DNA from: UBA4782 sp034430215
Lineage (GTDB): Bacteria; Chloroflexota; Anaerolineae; Anaerolineales; Anaerolineaceae
Assembly (NCBI GenBank): GCA_034430215.1
Contig: DAOUFE010000006.1
Span: 1-64,000 of the forward strand
Direction of reading: 5' to 3'
Length of the DNA stretch: 64,000 nt
Under the pieces are notes generated by a model that saw nothing but the letters and a program-made list of their open reading frames with translations, searched no databases and was not told the DNA's origin. Each line of letters begins with the position of its first letter. Positions within the stretch are counted from its first letter, which is position 1. The position numbers were made by a program, and so were the translations under genes. This document shows, piece by piece, positions 1 through 8,379 of the stretch.

Positions 1-101
1 TCGCATTGGTTTGTATATGCGTGATCGTCATTTATCTAACTCGTCCCAATTCTCGCTTGCTTTTATCCCTGTCTATGACAAACTGTCAGGTGGCTAGAAT
101 A

Positions 102-959
102 TTACTCATAAATAGCTCCATCTGCAATTTTGTTTATCCAAAGTATTTTTGGTTTCAGAGAATTCTTCTTAACCTGGTCGTACAACATGGCAACTCCCAT
201 GCAATATTTGCTAAAACCTTTAGGGTGTATTCGCTGCAGTCGCATTTGCGAGAGGAAAGGCGAGTTTTTTTGCAGGCTGTCCATCTTCACTTCTGCTACT
301 GCAATACCATTCAACTGCACTACTTTGTTGGTTGTAAAAAATGCCAGATTAACGTCCAAAGTAACACGCTCACAGAATTGTTTATTGACTAAAGTAATCC
401 GTGTAAAGGCATTCCACAACCTTGGTTCTAACTGGCGGCAATCGAATGGGTAAACGCTGCACAACCAATCTTCGGAATCACCAGCGATCTCTGTTATCGG
501 ATGTTCAGTGGGAAGACGGTCTTTGATCGTTCGATTCTTGCGTGTCCTATGTTTTACTTCAAGAAACGAAATGTCCGAATCAATATATTCACGGCTGCGA
601 ACTTTATATCGTTCAGCTCTTTCATTTACATGAAGGTTGTAAAGGTCAAATCGAAATGTATCAAAATACAGCGTTCGATAGTGATTGAGTCTCTGCCCGT
701 GGATGGTCAGGATGCGATAATAGTCTTTGAGTGCAGAAAGTGTGGTGATAAGTTGCGTGTTGGATAATATGAATTTCGTGTCAGTACGGTTGAGCAGAGC
801 GACTGAATCCATTTCTTTGAGTGAGATCGAGCTGTAGTCTTGTGTTTGTGATGCCAGCCCAGAAGGGCTGATATACCAGACTGGCTCTGCAGGGGGTAGC
901 AACCAGGGTCGTTGCGAAGTGCGTTCTTCAGTAACTGGCATCCATGAAGGTTTGTTCAT
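102..959 (-). CDS. VTC domain protein (polyphosphate polymerase type)
   Basis: The 285-residue product matches the VTC domain, the tunnel-fold catalytic domain that makes polyphosphate from ATP in yeast and is found as a stand-alone cytoplasmic protein in bacteria. Visible family features are the YFDT segment, the basic strand YKVRSR followed by FLEVKHRTRK, and a KGFSKYCMG stretch near the C-terminus. I chose the ATG at 959 rather than the longer frame from 1073 because GGAG lies six bases upstream. The upstream neighbour on the same strand is a carbohydrate-binding lipoprotein, a combination often seen in bacteria together with CotH and DUF4956 genes; those would lie beyond the left edge. 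A strong terminator separates the two genes, so this one probably has its own promoter near 980-1070. Polyphosphate synthesis is inferred from the family and not provable here. Confidence 0.8.
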   Translation of the reverse strand: MNKPSWMPVTEERTSQRPWLLPPAEPVWYISPSGLASQTQDYSSISLKEMDSVALLNRTDTKFILSNTQLITTLSALKDYYRILTIHGQRLNHYRTLYFDTFRFDLYNLHVNERAERYKVRSREYIDSDISFLEVKHRTRKNRTIKDRLPTEHPITEIAGDSEDWLCSVYPFDCRQLEPRLWNAFTRITLVNKQFCERVTLDVNLAFFTTNKVVQLNGIAVAEVKMDSLQKNSPFLSQMRLQRIHPKGFSKYCMGVAMLYDQVKKNSLKPKILWINKIADGAIYE

Positions 960-1074
960 AGTAATCTCCAAAAGGATTTCTTTATCAGAGTTCTTCCCAT
1001 GATATCCTGCATCGTCAAGACAATGGTTTATTTTTTGTATACTTACACAAGATTTCTTTTCCATCAGAGACAAT

Positions 1075-1111
1075 AAAAAGGATGTAGTTCATCCTTGAAC
1101 TGCATCCTTTT
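1075..1111 (-). terminator. Rho-independent terminator after the carbohydrate-binding lipoprotein
   Basis: On the minus strand a 12-bp stem with one mismatch (GGATGcAGTTCA paired with TGAACTaCATCC, AGGA loop) is followed by TTTTTATTG. It sits 26 bases after the stop of the lipoprotein gene, between it and the VTC gene. Confidence 0.8.
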
Positions 1112-1137
1112 GAAAATGAACAAACTGGAAGTTATCT

Positions 1138-3000
1138 CTACCGTTTAAAGCCTCCACCGCCGATACTGGTCACAATGCTGGATATGGTCAATTCAGTATA
1201 TTCAACACCATCTGAATAATCGCCATTCTGGTATAAACCATCGGTTAATGTGCCAGTGGAGTTGCCTCCATAATAGACTGTGTAGGTTTCACCCTCTTTT
1301 AACTCTGGCGAGGAGAAAGTAAAAGATTGGTATATCCGGGCAGGAGCAAATGTGAAAATATCCTCTCCCGCACTGTTTTGTAAACGGATCAGTGTACCAG
1401 GTTGCAGACTGCTGTTTAAGTTAAGCAGGATGGAATACTGACTTGAAGATGTATCAGGAGCCATTGCCATGCCTGAGCTGCCTACTGCCAGGAAATACCC
1501 GCCATTTATAGTGAAACTACCATCGTAGTCTAGAGCGCCATTCATATTCTCGGATGGGCCATCTACGATCATCACGCCGGCGGTCATAGTAATGGAGCCA
1601 TTCACATCGATACCATCGCCCTGTGCATCCACATAAACATAACCACCATTGATATACAGGAAGTAGTTTCCAGAAGAAGTAAAGGCATCCTGTCCAGGAC
1701 CACCACCAGGTCCACCTTTTCCTCCAGGGCGTTGTTTTCCTCCAGGCATCCCGGAACTATCCATGCCGCCCGCAACATTAATGCCATCATCACTAGACGT
1801 GATATGGATGTTACCGTCATTGATGGTTATTACAGCGCTTTCGATTCCTTCGTAAGATTTGGTAATATCAATGGTTCCGCCATTGATAGTGAGGGTTGAA
1901 TCTGCATGAAAGCCGTCGTCGCCGGAAGCCATAGAAAATGTGCCATTATTGATCACAATATTTCCATTCGAATGGATGGAATCATCAGCCGATGTGATGT
2001 TGAATGTTCCACCGTCAATGTTTACATTGACAACACCCTTAATTCCTTTTGAAGAAGTAGTAGTATTTGCCTGGTTGGTGCTGCTTTCTCCGGTCAATAA
2101 TGTGAATTCACCTGCAGATATCATTACATCTGTTTGAGCAGAAATCGCATCTCCTCCAGAGGTGATATTAAACTTTCCAGTCTGAATAGAGATATACCCT
2201 TTGGTGGCATCTTCTTCGTTGTCAGATTTCATGCCATCACCTTGAGCGTTGATGGTGATATTTCCTTTTTTCACCACAATATAATCTTTGCCCCGAATGC
2301 CATCATCTACTGAAGTAACGGAGATGGTACCGCCCGCAATGATGAGGCCGTCCTTGCTGGAAATTCCATCGTTATAGTTTGCGTTGATCACCAGTGAACC
2401 ATCTCCATAAATGGTCATATCAGCTTTACTGAACAGGGTCGCGTTGGGTTCATCGATATCTGCACTGGCAAAGACATACGTTGAACCATCTGAAAGGGTG
2501 TTTGTTGTGGTTTCTGCAAGAACGATGATCACTTTTTTGGCATCTTCGATATACACAGGTGAACTGGATGAATTGTTTATGGTTACGCCATCGAGGATCA
2601 ATCTTACCGTTTCTTCATCCGTAGTATTCACGATGATCTGCCCTTCTGAAAGGGTTCCACTGATACGGTATGTTCCAGCGGAAGTGATGGTTACCACAGA
2701 ACCATTCACCGTCACATCAGCCCCATCTGTGTTGATCGCACTATCGCTTAGATTAATAGATATCTCTGTGCTTTCATCCCAGGTGTAATCTGTTTCGTCA
2801 TCATGGGTTTCACTGTTTGCTGCCAGAGCATCGATTACCGTGCCTGAAGGGGTGGCCACAATGTTTGTCTCTATCGTCGAAGCAACCTGTGTACTTGAAA
2901 TGGTTGTACCGGATGTGTCAGTTGATATCAAAGCACCTGAACAAGAGGACAGGAGGAATATCAACAGAATGGTTAAAGAGTTCATAATTTTATGTTTCAT
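1138..3000 (-). CDS. Secreted beta-helix lipoprotein, carbohydrate-binding domain (DUF4353/Cthe_2159-like)
   Basis: The 620-residue product starts with a lipoprotein signal peptide whose lipobox ends LLSSCSG, so it should be anchored to the outer face of the membrane. The body is made of many short repeats of the type 'GTISVTSVDDGI / DSIHSNGNIVINNGTF / DGFHADSTLTINGG', typical of the right-handed beta-helix carbohydrate-binding family related to Clostridium thermocellum Cthe_2159. A glycine- and proline-rich loop (PGGKQRPGGKGG type) interrupts the helix about two thirds along. The ATG at 2998-3000 is preferred over the frame start at 3036 because AGGAG lies six bases upstream and it yields a clean signal peptide. 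The pairing with a VTC gene downstream is a recurrent arrangement. The exact ligand (acidic polysaccharide in the studied member) is not known for this one. Confidence 0.78.
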   Translation of the reverse strand: MKHKIMNSLTILLIFLLSSCSGALISTDTSGTTISSTQVASTIETNIVATPSGTVIDALAANSETHDDETDYTWDESTEISINLSDSAINTDGADVTVNGSVVTITSAGTYRISGTLSEGQIIVNTTDEETVRLILDGVTINNSSSSPVYIEDAKKVIIVLAETTTNTLSDGSTYVFASADIDEPNATLFSKADMTIYGDGSLVINANYNDGISSKDGLIIAGGTISVTSVDDGIRGKDYIVVKKGNITINAQGDGMKSDNEEDATKGYISIQTGKFNITSGGDAISAQTDVMISAGEFTLLTGESSTNQANTTTSSKGIKGVVNVNIDGGTFNITSADDSIHSNGNIVINNGTFSMASGDDGFHADSTLTINGGTIDITKSYEGIESAVITINDGNIHITSSDDGINVAGGMDSSGMPGGKQRPGGKGGPGGGPGQDAFTSSGNYFLYINGGYVYVDAQGDGIDVNGSITMTAGVMIVDGPSENMNGALDYDGSFTINGGYFLAVGSSGMAMAPDTSSSQYSILLNLNSSLQPGTLIRLQNSAGEDIFTFAPARIYQSFTFSSPELKEGETYTVYYGGNSTGTLTDGLYQNGDYSDGVEYTELTISSIVTSIGGGGFKR

Positions 3001-3157
3001 ATGTATCTCCTGATGGATGATCTTCTCAATGATCAAATATTCTCTTCGGATCTGGAGAAGATTTTATTATCTCGATTATATAGTTCAGGAAATTTCATAG
3101 GTTTAGATTTGGTATACACGGATAAATTCAGGAATCATGGTTCTTATAGCTAACAAA

Positions 3158-3189
3158 AACAGGTCTGTATCGATAGATACAGACCTGTT
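3158..3189 (-). terminator. Rho-independent terminator after the FecR-like lipoprotein
   Basis: A perfect 14-bp inverted repeat (AACAGGTCTGTATC, GATA loop) is followed on the minus strand by TTTTTG. It lies 21 bases beyond the stop of the gene ending at 3211. Confidence 0.88.
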
Positions 3190-3210
3190 ATCGAATTTAT
3201 CCAGTAGATG

Positions 3211-3954
3211 TTATGGGCAGGGAGTACCAGGGAATTGTTTCTTGAAATCAGAGCAGGCTGCGGTTGCAGTGGCAGCCAGGTCTTCGGTCGCTTTGGGGGT
3301 CAGAGGTGAAGGGATGAAGGTTGGTGTTGTGTTTCTGGCTGCGTCAGCAACACATGCAGGAATCACATCGCCATATTCCTGCACCAACTGGAGAAAATCG
3401 ATATCTATTGGTTCCAGATAACCACCTCCCTGGAATAGCCAGGTTTGATTGTTGCTCGCTAAAAATTTATGCTCCAGGTCAGGACCAACTTCACAGTCTC
3501 CACCGATGCATTTCATAGTATACGCATCCGCTGCCAGGTCAAAGTTTACCACCATGGCACAACCATCAATACGTGCCACATATCCTTTTGAGCTTAATAC
3601 CGTGATCCAGTTTTTGATGTCGGGGTTTGGTACAACCATTATTTCGCCGCTATTCAACTGTATCGTGATATCGGTAGCTTCTTCTGGAAGACCGGGAAGC
3701 AAGACAATATTAATATCCGCTTCAGGCTTCAAAAGAATTTGTGACCCATCAGGCAGGATCACGACGGAATTGTGCGGCTTTACAACCTCAGTGGTTGTGG
3801 GAGATGGCGTGAATGTTTTCGGTGGCATGATCGTTGTTGGAGCGTAGGGCGTCCATGTGGGTTTGGGGCCACACCCTGTAATGACTACCAGACTGAGAAG
3901 CAACACAAGAATAAAACCTGATAAAAACAACGAAAATTGTTTTTTCTCTGCCAT
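3211..3954 (-). CDS. Lipoprotein with FecR-like domain, function unknown
   Basis: The 247-residue product begins with a positively charged N-terminus, a hydrophobic stretch and the lipobox VVITGCG, followed by a Thr/Pro-rich linker (about residues 32-60). The middle, roughly residues 62-135, resembles FecR-type periplasmic domains: a short strand 'SVVILPDGSQILLKP', then 'TIQLNSGEIMVV' and 'WITVLSSKGYVARIDGCAMVV'. The C-terminal part has several cysteines (CIGGDCEVG, PACVAD, ACSDF, TPCP) and another Thr/Pro-rich stretch. It is transcribed alone: a terminator follows, and the gene upstream is divergent. I cannot assign a function; no sigma factor or TonB receptor neighbour supports a FecR signalling role. 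Confidence 0.6.
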   Translation of the reverse strand: MAEKKQFSLFLSGFILVLLLSLVVITGCGPKPTWTPYAPTTIMPPKTFTPSPTTTEVVKPHNSVVILPDGSQILLKPEADINIVLLPGLPEEATDITIQLNSGEIMVVPNPDIKNWITVLSSKGYVARIDGCAMVVNFDLAADAYTMKCIGGDCEVGPDLEHKFLASNNQTWLFQGGGYLEPIDIDFLQLVQEYGDVIPACVADAARNTTPTFIPSPLTPKATEDLAATATAACSDFKKQFPGTPCP

Positions 3955-4045
3955 AGAAAACTCCCCTGGTCTTTTGGGGTAAACGGAAAAACTTGTGTAA
4001 TTAAAATCATAACAACAAAATAAAAAAAAGCAAGGATTTGCTCAC

Positions 4046-4074
4046 TTGACTTTCATACTATGTTAATGTAAAGT
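4046..4074 (+). promoter_or_regulatory. Sigma-70-type promoter for the riboswitch-controlled surface protein
   Basis: TTGACT at 4046-4051 and TAAAGT at 4069-4074 are separated by 17 bases. Transcription would start near 4081, about 30 bases before the riboswitch, giving a leader of roughly 215 bases. Confidence 0.55.
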
Positions 4075-4110
4075 GTTAATGCTTATTCTTGCACTATTCT
4101 ATTTTCTAGA

Positions 4111-4200
4111 AGCTGCGAAAAGGCAAACCCATAGTGATATGGGGACGCAAAACCTAGAGTCTCTGAAGGAGACAGTCAGGTTGCCGAAAGCCAAAATCTT
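4111..4200 (+). promoter_or_regulatory. Cyclic-di-GMP-I (GEMM) riboswitch
   Basis: The leader shows the GEMM-I pattern in order: AGGCAAACC (4121-4129), a hairpin CCAT-A-GTGA-T-ATGG closing a GNRA tetraloop, GGGACGCAAAACCT (4142-4155), a second hairpin GTCTC/GGAGAC, then CAGGTTGCCGAAAGCC (4177-4192). These are the conserved ligand-binding and tetraloop-receptor blocks of the family, which binds cyclic di-GMP in the 5' untranslated RNA. It lies about 100 bases before the start of the SLH-repeat surface protein. I see no U-tract terminator between 4200 and 4298, so control may act on the ribosome site (GGAGG at 4288-4292) or by a weak fold; whether it is an on or off switch cannot be told. Confidence 0.88.
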
Positions 4201-4298
4201 TAATCTTAATATGGAAGCAGGTATCATCCTTATTTGTAAGTATAGAAGGGGGTTATTGGTGTTTAAGAGAATTGATGTAATTCCGTAGTGGAGGAAAT

Positions 4299-7160
4299 AT
4301 GGTACGGAAAGAGATCTCTCTAAAATGGAATTGCAGGTATAACCATCTTTATCGTATTGTTCAGGCATTTATTTTCCTTTTGTTTTTGGCAGTTCAACCA
4401 ACCCAACTGGTAAATGCAATCGATGAAGGGGATATTCCCCTGCAGGCACGAAATGCTGCACCGCTTTTTCAGGATTTGTTGACTCTCACTATTAGCAAAG
4501 ATGGAACCGGAAGTGGGGTAGTCACCAGTGATCCTGTAGGGATTGATTGTGGAACCACCTGTGCCTTTGATTTTGAACTAAATACATTGGTAACATTATC
4601 TGCTGTGCCTGATCCTGGTTCTATTTTCACCGGGTGGAGCGACGCTGGATGCCCCGGAACGGGAACTTGCCAGGTAACCATGGATGTTGCGAAAGGAGTA
4701 ACGGCTACTTTTACGGCTATTGAGTATACGCTGACAATTAATAGCACACACGGTACGGTTACCAAAAACCCTGACAAGACGACCTATCATTATGGCGAGG
4801 ATGTCGAACTTACTGCTGCTGCAAGCACTGGATGGACTTTTACGAATTGGACAGGGGATATTACAAGTGCAACAAATCCTACGACGGTGCATATCGATGG
4901 GGATAAAAATGTATCTGCTAATTATACAGAAATAACATTCACTATCTCGGGGAATGCAGGGGTGAGCGGAGCAACGATCAGTTTCACAGGCGGAACTCCT
5001 GTTACCGCGGATGGCAGCGGGAACTACAGCATTACTGTACCTTATAACTGGACGGGAACGGTGACGCCTTCCAAAGCCGGGTATACCTTCACTCCTGATC
5101 ATCGCAACTATACCGATGTGTTGGCTGACGATCCTGGAGAAGATTACGCAGCCACAGCCATCACCTATACAATATCTGGCAACGCCGGAGTGGGTGGTGC
5201 GACGATCAGCTTCACGGGCGGAACTCCTGTTACTGCGGATGGCAGCGGGAACTACAGCATCACCGTACCTTATAACTGGACGGGGACGGTGACGCCTTCC
5301 AAAGCCGGTTATACCTTCACTCCTGATCAACGCAACTATACCAATGTGCTGGCAGATGACCCAGGCGAAGATTACACAGCCACAGCCATCACCTACACAA
5401 TATCTGGCAACGCCGGAGTGAGTGGGGCGACGATCAGTTTCACGGGGGGAACCCCTGTTATCGCAGATGGCAGCGGGGATTACAGCATCACCGTGCCTTA
5501 TAACTGGTCGGGGACGGTGACGCCTTCCAAAGCCGGGTATACCTTCACTCCTGATCAACGCAACTATACCAATGTTCTGGCTGATGATCCTGGAGAAGAT
5601 TACACAGCCACAGCCATCACCTACACCATCTCGGGGAATGCAGAAGTGGAAGGTGTAACGATCACTTTTGATGGCGGAACACCTGTACTGACCGATAGTA
5701 ATGGTGACTACAGCATCACAGTACCGTACAATTGGACAGGGACGGTGACTCCTTCGAAAGCTGGATATACATTTACTCCCGCATACAGAAATTATGAAGG
5801 GGTATTGGCAGATCAGACGAATCAGAATTTCACTACATCCTCGATCACCTTTACCATCTCGGGGAATGCTGGAGTGAGTGGGGCGACGATCAGTTTCACG
5901 GGGGGAACCCCTGTTACCGCAAATGGCAGCGGGGATTACAGCATCACCGTGCCTTATAACTGGTCGGGCACTGTGACACCATCCAAGACTGGATATACCT
6001 TCACGCCAGATCACCGAGACTATACCAATGTGCTGGCAGATGACCCAGGCGAAGATTACACAGCCACAGCCATCACCTACACTATCTCGGGGAATGCCGG
6101 AGTGGGCGGAGCAACAATCAGCTTCACTGGCGGAGCCCCTGTTACTGCTGATGGCAGTGGAAACTACAGCATCACGGTACCCTATAACTGGACTGGAACA
6201 GTTACACCATCGAAAACTGAATATACATTTACCCCAAATCACTATGATTACACCAATGTAATGGCAAATCAAATCAACCAGAATTACACTGCAACGATCA
6301 ATAAATACCTGTTGACAATCAATAAAACGGGTACCGGGTCTGGAGTGGTTACCAGTACACCCACTGGCATCAGTTGCGGGTCTGATTGTACCGAGAACTT
6401 TGATTATGGCACGATCGTTACCTTGAATGCTATTCCAGCATCGAATTACCACCGGTTTCTCGGCTGGTCTGGCGGGGGATGCAGTGGAACCGGTTCCTGC
6501 CAGGTAACAATCAGCGCTGCAGCAACCGTGACCGCAGAATTCGAAATCTCCACTTTTGAAGATGTGCCTTTTGATCACCCACGATGGGCTTATATAGAAG
6601 CCTTGTGGGATAACGGTTACACTGCTGGTTGTCAGGCTGCAGGTGCTCCCCTCCGTTTTTGCCCGGAGAACACTATGCTACGTGCTGAATCTTCTGTGTT
6701 TATGCTAAGGGCTGCATTGGGACCAATTGGTACACCGGTGGATGCTGAGCCTTATGTGTTTGGAGATGATTGGACTGGTCTCTTGTGGGCGCAGCCCTGG
6801 GCGGAAAAGATGTGGGATCTGGGAATGACGGCTGGTTGCCAATGGCCAGCCGATAGCACTCCAAAATTGTTTTGTCCGTACACTGATTTTACTCGGGATA
6901 TGGGGGCAGTGTTTGGTTTACGGATAAAACATGGATCAAGTATGGAAATACCAACAGGTACAGGGACTGTATTTGCTGATATGACGGATCCAACCTATTG
7001 GGGAACAGGTTGGGCAGAATTAGCATTTTCAGAAGGATTGATACCCGCATGTGGAACGGATGAGGGCAGCGGCAAACCACTATTTTGTCCTCAAGATTTT
7101 TTGGATCGTTCCTGGAGTGCATACATGATCGTCCAGGCAAAGAACCTGACCCTTCCGTAA
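4299..7160 (+). CDS. Secreted repeat protein with SLH-like C-terminus (surface adhesin candidate)
   Basis: The 953-residue product has an N-terminal signal peptide (FIFLLFLAVQPTQLVNA). Residues about 64-140 and 141-210 are InlB B-repeat-like modules (TFTNWTGDITSATNP type). Residues 212-667 are six tandem 76-residue Ig-like/carboxypeptidase-regulatory-like repeats (TISGNAGVSGATISFTGG type), and a third B-repeat covers about 668-745. From about 746 to the end there are three SLH-like modules (FEDVPFDHPRWAYIEALW; FADMTDPTYWGTGWAELAF) carrying the GC/FCP cysteines common in Chloroflexota. SLH domains attach proteins to the cell wall polymer, so this is probably a surface-anchored adhesin or matrix protein. 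The ATG at 4299 has GGAGG five bases upstream. A cyclic-di-GMP riboswitch precedes it, which fits biofilm or surface-attachment control. The ligand is unknown. Confidence 0.85.
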   Translation: MVRKEISLKWNCRYNHLYRIVQAFIFLLFLAVQPTQLVNAIDEGDIPLQARNAAPLFQDLLTLTISKDGTGSGVVTSDPVGIDCGTTCAFDFELNTLVTLSAVPDPGSIFTGWSDAGCPGTGTCQVTMDVAKGVTATFTAIEYTLTINSTHGTVTKNPDKTTYHYGEDVELTAAASTGWTFTNWTGDITSATNPTTVHIDGDKNVSANYTEITFTISGNAGVSGATISFTGGTPVTADGSGNYSITVPYNWTGTVTPSKAGYTFTPDHRNYTDVLADDPGEDYAATAITYTISGNAGVGGATISFTGGTPVTADGSGNYSITVPYNWTGTVTPSKAGYTFTPDQRNYTNVLADDPGEDYTATAITYTISGNAGVSGATISFTGGTPVIADGSGDYSITVPYNWSGTVTPSKAGYTFTPDQRNYTNVLADDPGEDYTATAITYTISGNAEVEGVTITFDGGTPVLTDSNGDYSITVPYNWTGTVTPSKAGYTFTPAYRNYEGVLADQTNQNFTTSSITFTISGNAGVSGATISFTGGTPVTANGSGDYSITVPYNWSGTVTPSKTGYTFTPDHRDYTNVLADDPGEDYTATAITYTISGNAGVGGATISFTGGAPVTADGSGNYSITVPYNWTGTVTPSKTEYTFTPNHYDYTNVMANQINQNYTATINKYLLTINKTGTGSGVVTSTPTGISCGSDCTENFDYGTIVTLNAIPASNYHRFLGWSGGGCSGTGSCQVTISAAATVTAEFEISTFEDVPFDHPRWAYIEALWDNGYTAGCQAAGAPLRFCPENTMLRAESSVFMLRAALGPIGTPVDAEPYVFGDDWTGLLWAQPWAEKMWDLGMTAGCQWPADSTPKLFCPYTDFTRDMGAVFGLRIKHGSSMEIPTGTGTVFADMTDPTYWGTGWAELAFSEGLIPACGTDEGSGKPLFCPQDFLDRSWSAYMIVQAKNLTLP
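4932..6299 (+). repeat. Six tandem 228-bp repeats inside the surface protein gene
   Basis: Repeat units start at 4932, 5160, 5388, 5616, 5844 and 6072, each exactly 228 bp (76 codons) with no length change. Units 1, 2, 3, 5 and 6 are close to one another at the DNA level, sharing long identical tracts around the GGAACTCCTGTTA and TATACCTTCACTCC segments. Unit 4 is clearly more diverged (AEVEGVTITFDGG). The pattern suggests duplication with later homogenisation, and the copy number may vary between strains. Confidence 0.92.
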
Positions 7161-7196
7161 TAATTTATCTAATAGCCATTATTTTCCATACCTCTT

Positions 7197-8363
7197 ATGA
7201 CATACAACGTGGTTTTTTATTGCCCTGATAACCATATTCAATATAATCGGAAAACACTTGACGAAGTGGGAGTTGGGGGTGGCATTACTGCACGTATTCG
7301 GATTGCCCATGCCTTGGAGACGATTGGTAACCGGGTGATTCTATTTGTAAACTGTCCACAAAACGAAGTATTGGATGGCGTAGAATACAGGCATTTTACT
7401 GAGTGTAAACAGATCAAAGCTGATGTCCTTGTAGTGTCAACAAGCGGAGGTAAACTCGACCTTGGGATTTTTGATACAAAAGTTGCTGATTCGAAGTTAA
7501 AAGTCCTTATGGTCAGTGGAAGCGAATTTCCGAAAAACATCTCCCTTCACGATTTTGACTATATCTATACTCCGAGTAATTTTATTAGCAGGGTGGTAAT
7601 CGAAAATTGGGGGAGCAAGCCAGACAGCATCTTTTGTGTAAACTATGGAGTTAATAGCGTAGATTTTGCATTTCAATCTGAATCAAAACACGATCTGCAT
7701 AAACTGGTTTACTTCAGTCACCCATCCAAAGGCCTTGACAGCGCAATTGCAGTTTTTAGGCAATTAAAGCAAATGGATGCTAATTATTCGTTGCATATTT
7801 TTGGCAGCGCTGCTTTATGGGGTGAGGAGGATTCGTATATTCCGGATGAGGATGGAATAACCTGTTATGGATTGATGGGTCAAAGGGTTTTAGCTCAACA
7901 GCTACAACAGATGGGTTTCAGTATAAATCTGCAATCACGGCTTGAACCATTTGGGATTGTGATTGTTGAAGCAATGAAAGTGGGATGCATCGTCCTTGCC
8001 AGTGATGTAGGAGCATATCCAGAGATCATCCAACATGGGTATAACGGTTTCATTATCCCAGGGAACCATAATGACCCAGAAACGCATGAACGTGCAGTCA
8101 GCTTGATCAATCACTTGATCACTCATCCAGATTATTTGGAATATGTTCGCCGAAACGCGGTGAACAGCCCTTTTAGTTGGGAAACCGTTGCGAAAACCTG
8201 GGAAGGGCATTGGGATTGGCATTTTGGAAAAGCAATCGTTAGATCAAACTCAACAATCGAAATGACTGGCGCATGTGAATTATGTTTTGGAGCATTATTG
8301 ATGCTTGCAGATGGTCTCCATTGTACACAATGCGGGCATTATCAAAAATCTTACAGGTTTTAG
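7197..8363 (+). CDS. GT4-type glycosyltransferase with C-terminal zinc-ribbon-like tail
   Basis: The 388-residue product is a GT-B glycosyltransferase of the GT4/GT1 Pfam type. It shows an N-terminal Rossmann half with a glycine-rich loop (GVGGGITARIRIAHAL) and a donor-binding half with FSHPSKGL, HIFGSA and the E-x7-E element ESKxxx type 'SRLEPFGIVIVEAMKVG', followed by ASDVGAYPEII. Unusually, the last 35 residues hold CELC and CTQC spaced by 14 residues, which looks like a zinc ribbon appended to the catalytic domain. It is the first gene of a plus-strand polysaccharide cluster, 36 bases after the surface protein stop. I see no strong ribosome site before 7197. The sugar donor and acceptor are unknown. 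Confidence 0.8.
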   Translation: MTYNVVFYCPDNHIQYNRKTLDEVGVGGGITARIRIAHALETIGNRVILFVNCPQNEVLDGVEYRHFTECKQIKADVLVVSTSGGKLDLGIFDTKVADSKLKVLMVSGSEFPKNISLHDFDYIYTPSNFISRVVIENWGSKPDSIFCVNYGVNSVDFAFQSESKHDLHKLVYFSHPSKGLDSAIAVFRQLKQMDANYSLHIFGSAALWGEEDSYIPDEDGITCYGLMGQRVLAQQLQQMGFSINLQSRLEPFGIVIVEAMKVGCIVLASDVGAYPEIIQHGYNGFIIPGNHNDPETHERAVSLINHLITHPDYLEYVRRNAVNSPFSWETVAKTWEGHWDWHFGKAIVRSNSTIEMTGACELCFGALLMLADGLHCTQCGHYQKSYRF

Positions 8364-8379
8364 AGGTATTTTCTCTGGG

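Noticed and set aside
4073..4288. 71-codon plus-strand frame before the surface protein
   Set aside because: It covers the cyclic-di-GMP riboswitch core and has no ribosome site; the RNA structure explains the sequence.
4932..6299. Regular repeats that could suggest a CRISPR array or satellite
   Set aside because: The 228-bp period is in frame, encodes a 76-residue protein domain and has no spacer structure.
4596..6578. 660-codon minus-strand open frame opposite the surface protein gene
   Set aside because: It is a shadow of the 228-bp repeats; its translation is repetitive with no recognisable domain, signal peptide or ribosome site, while the plus-strand frame has clear domains.
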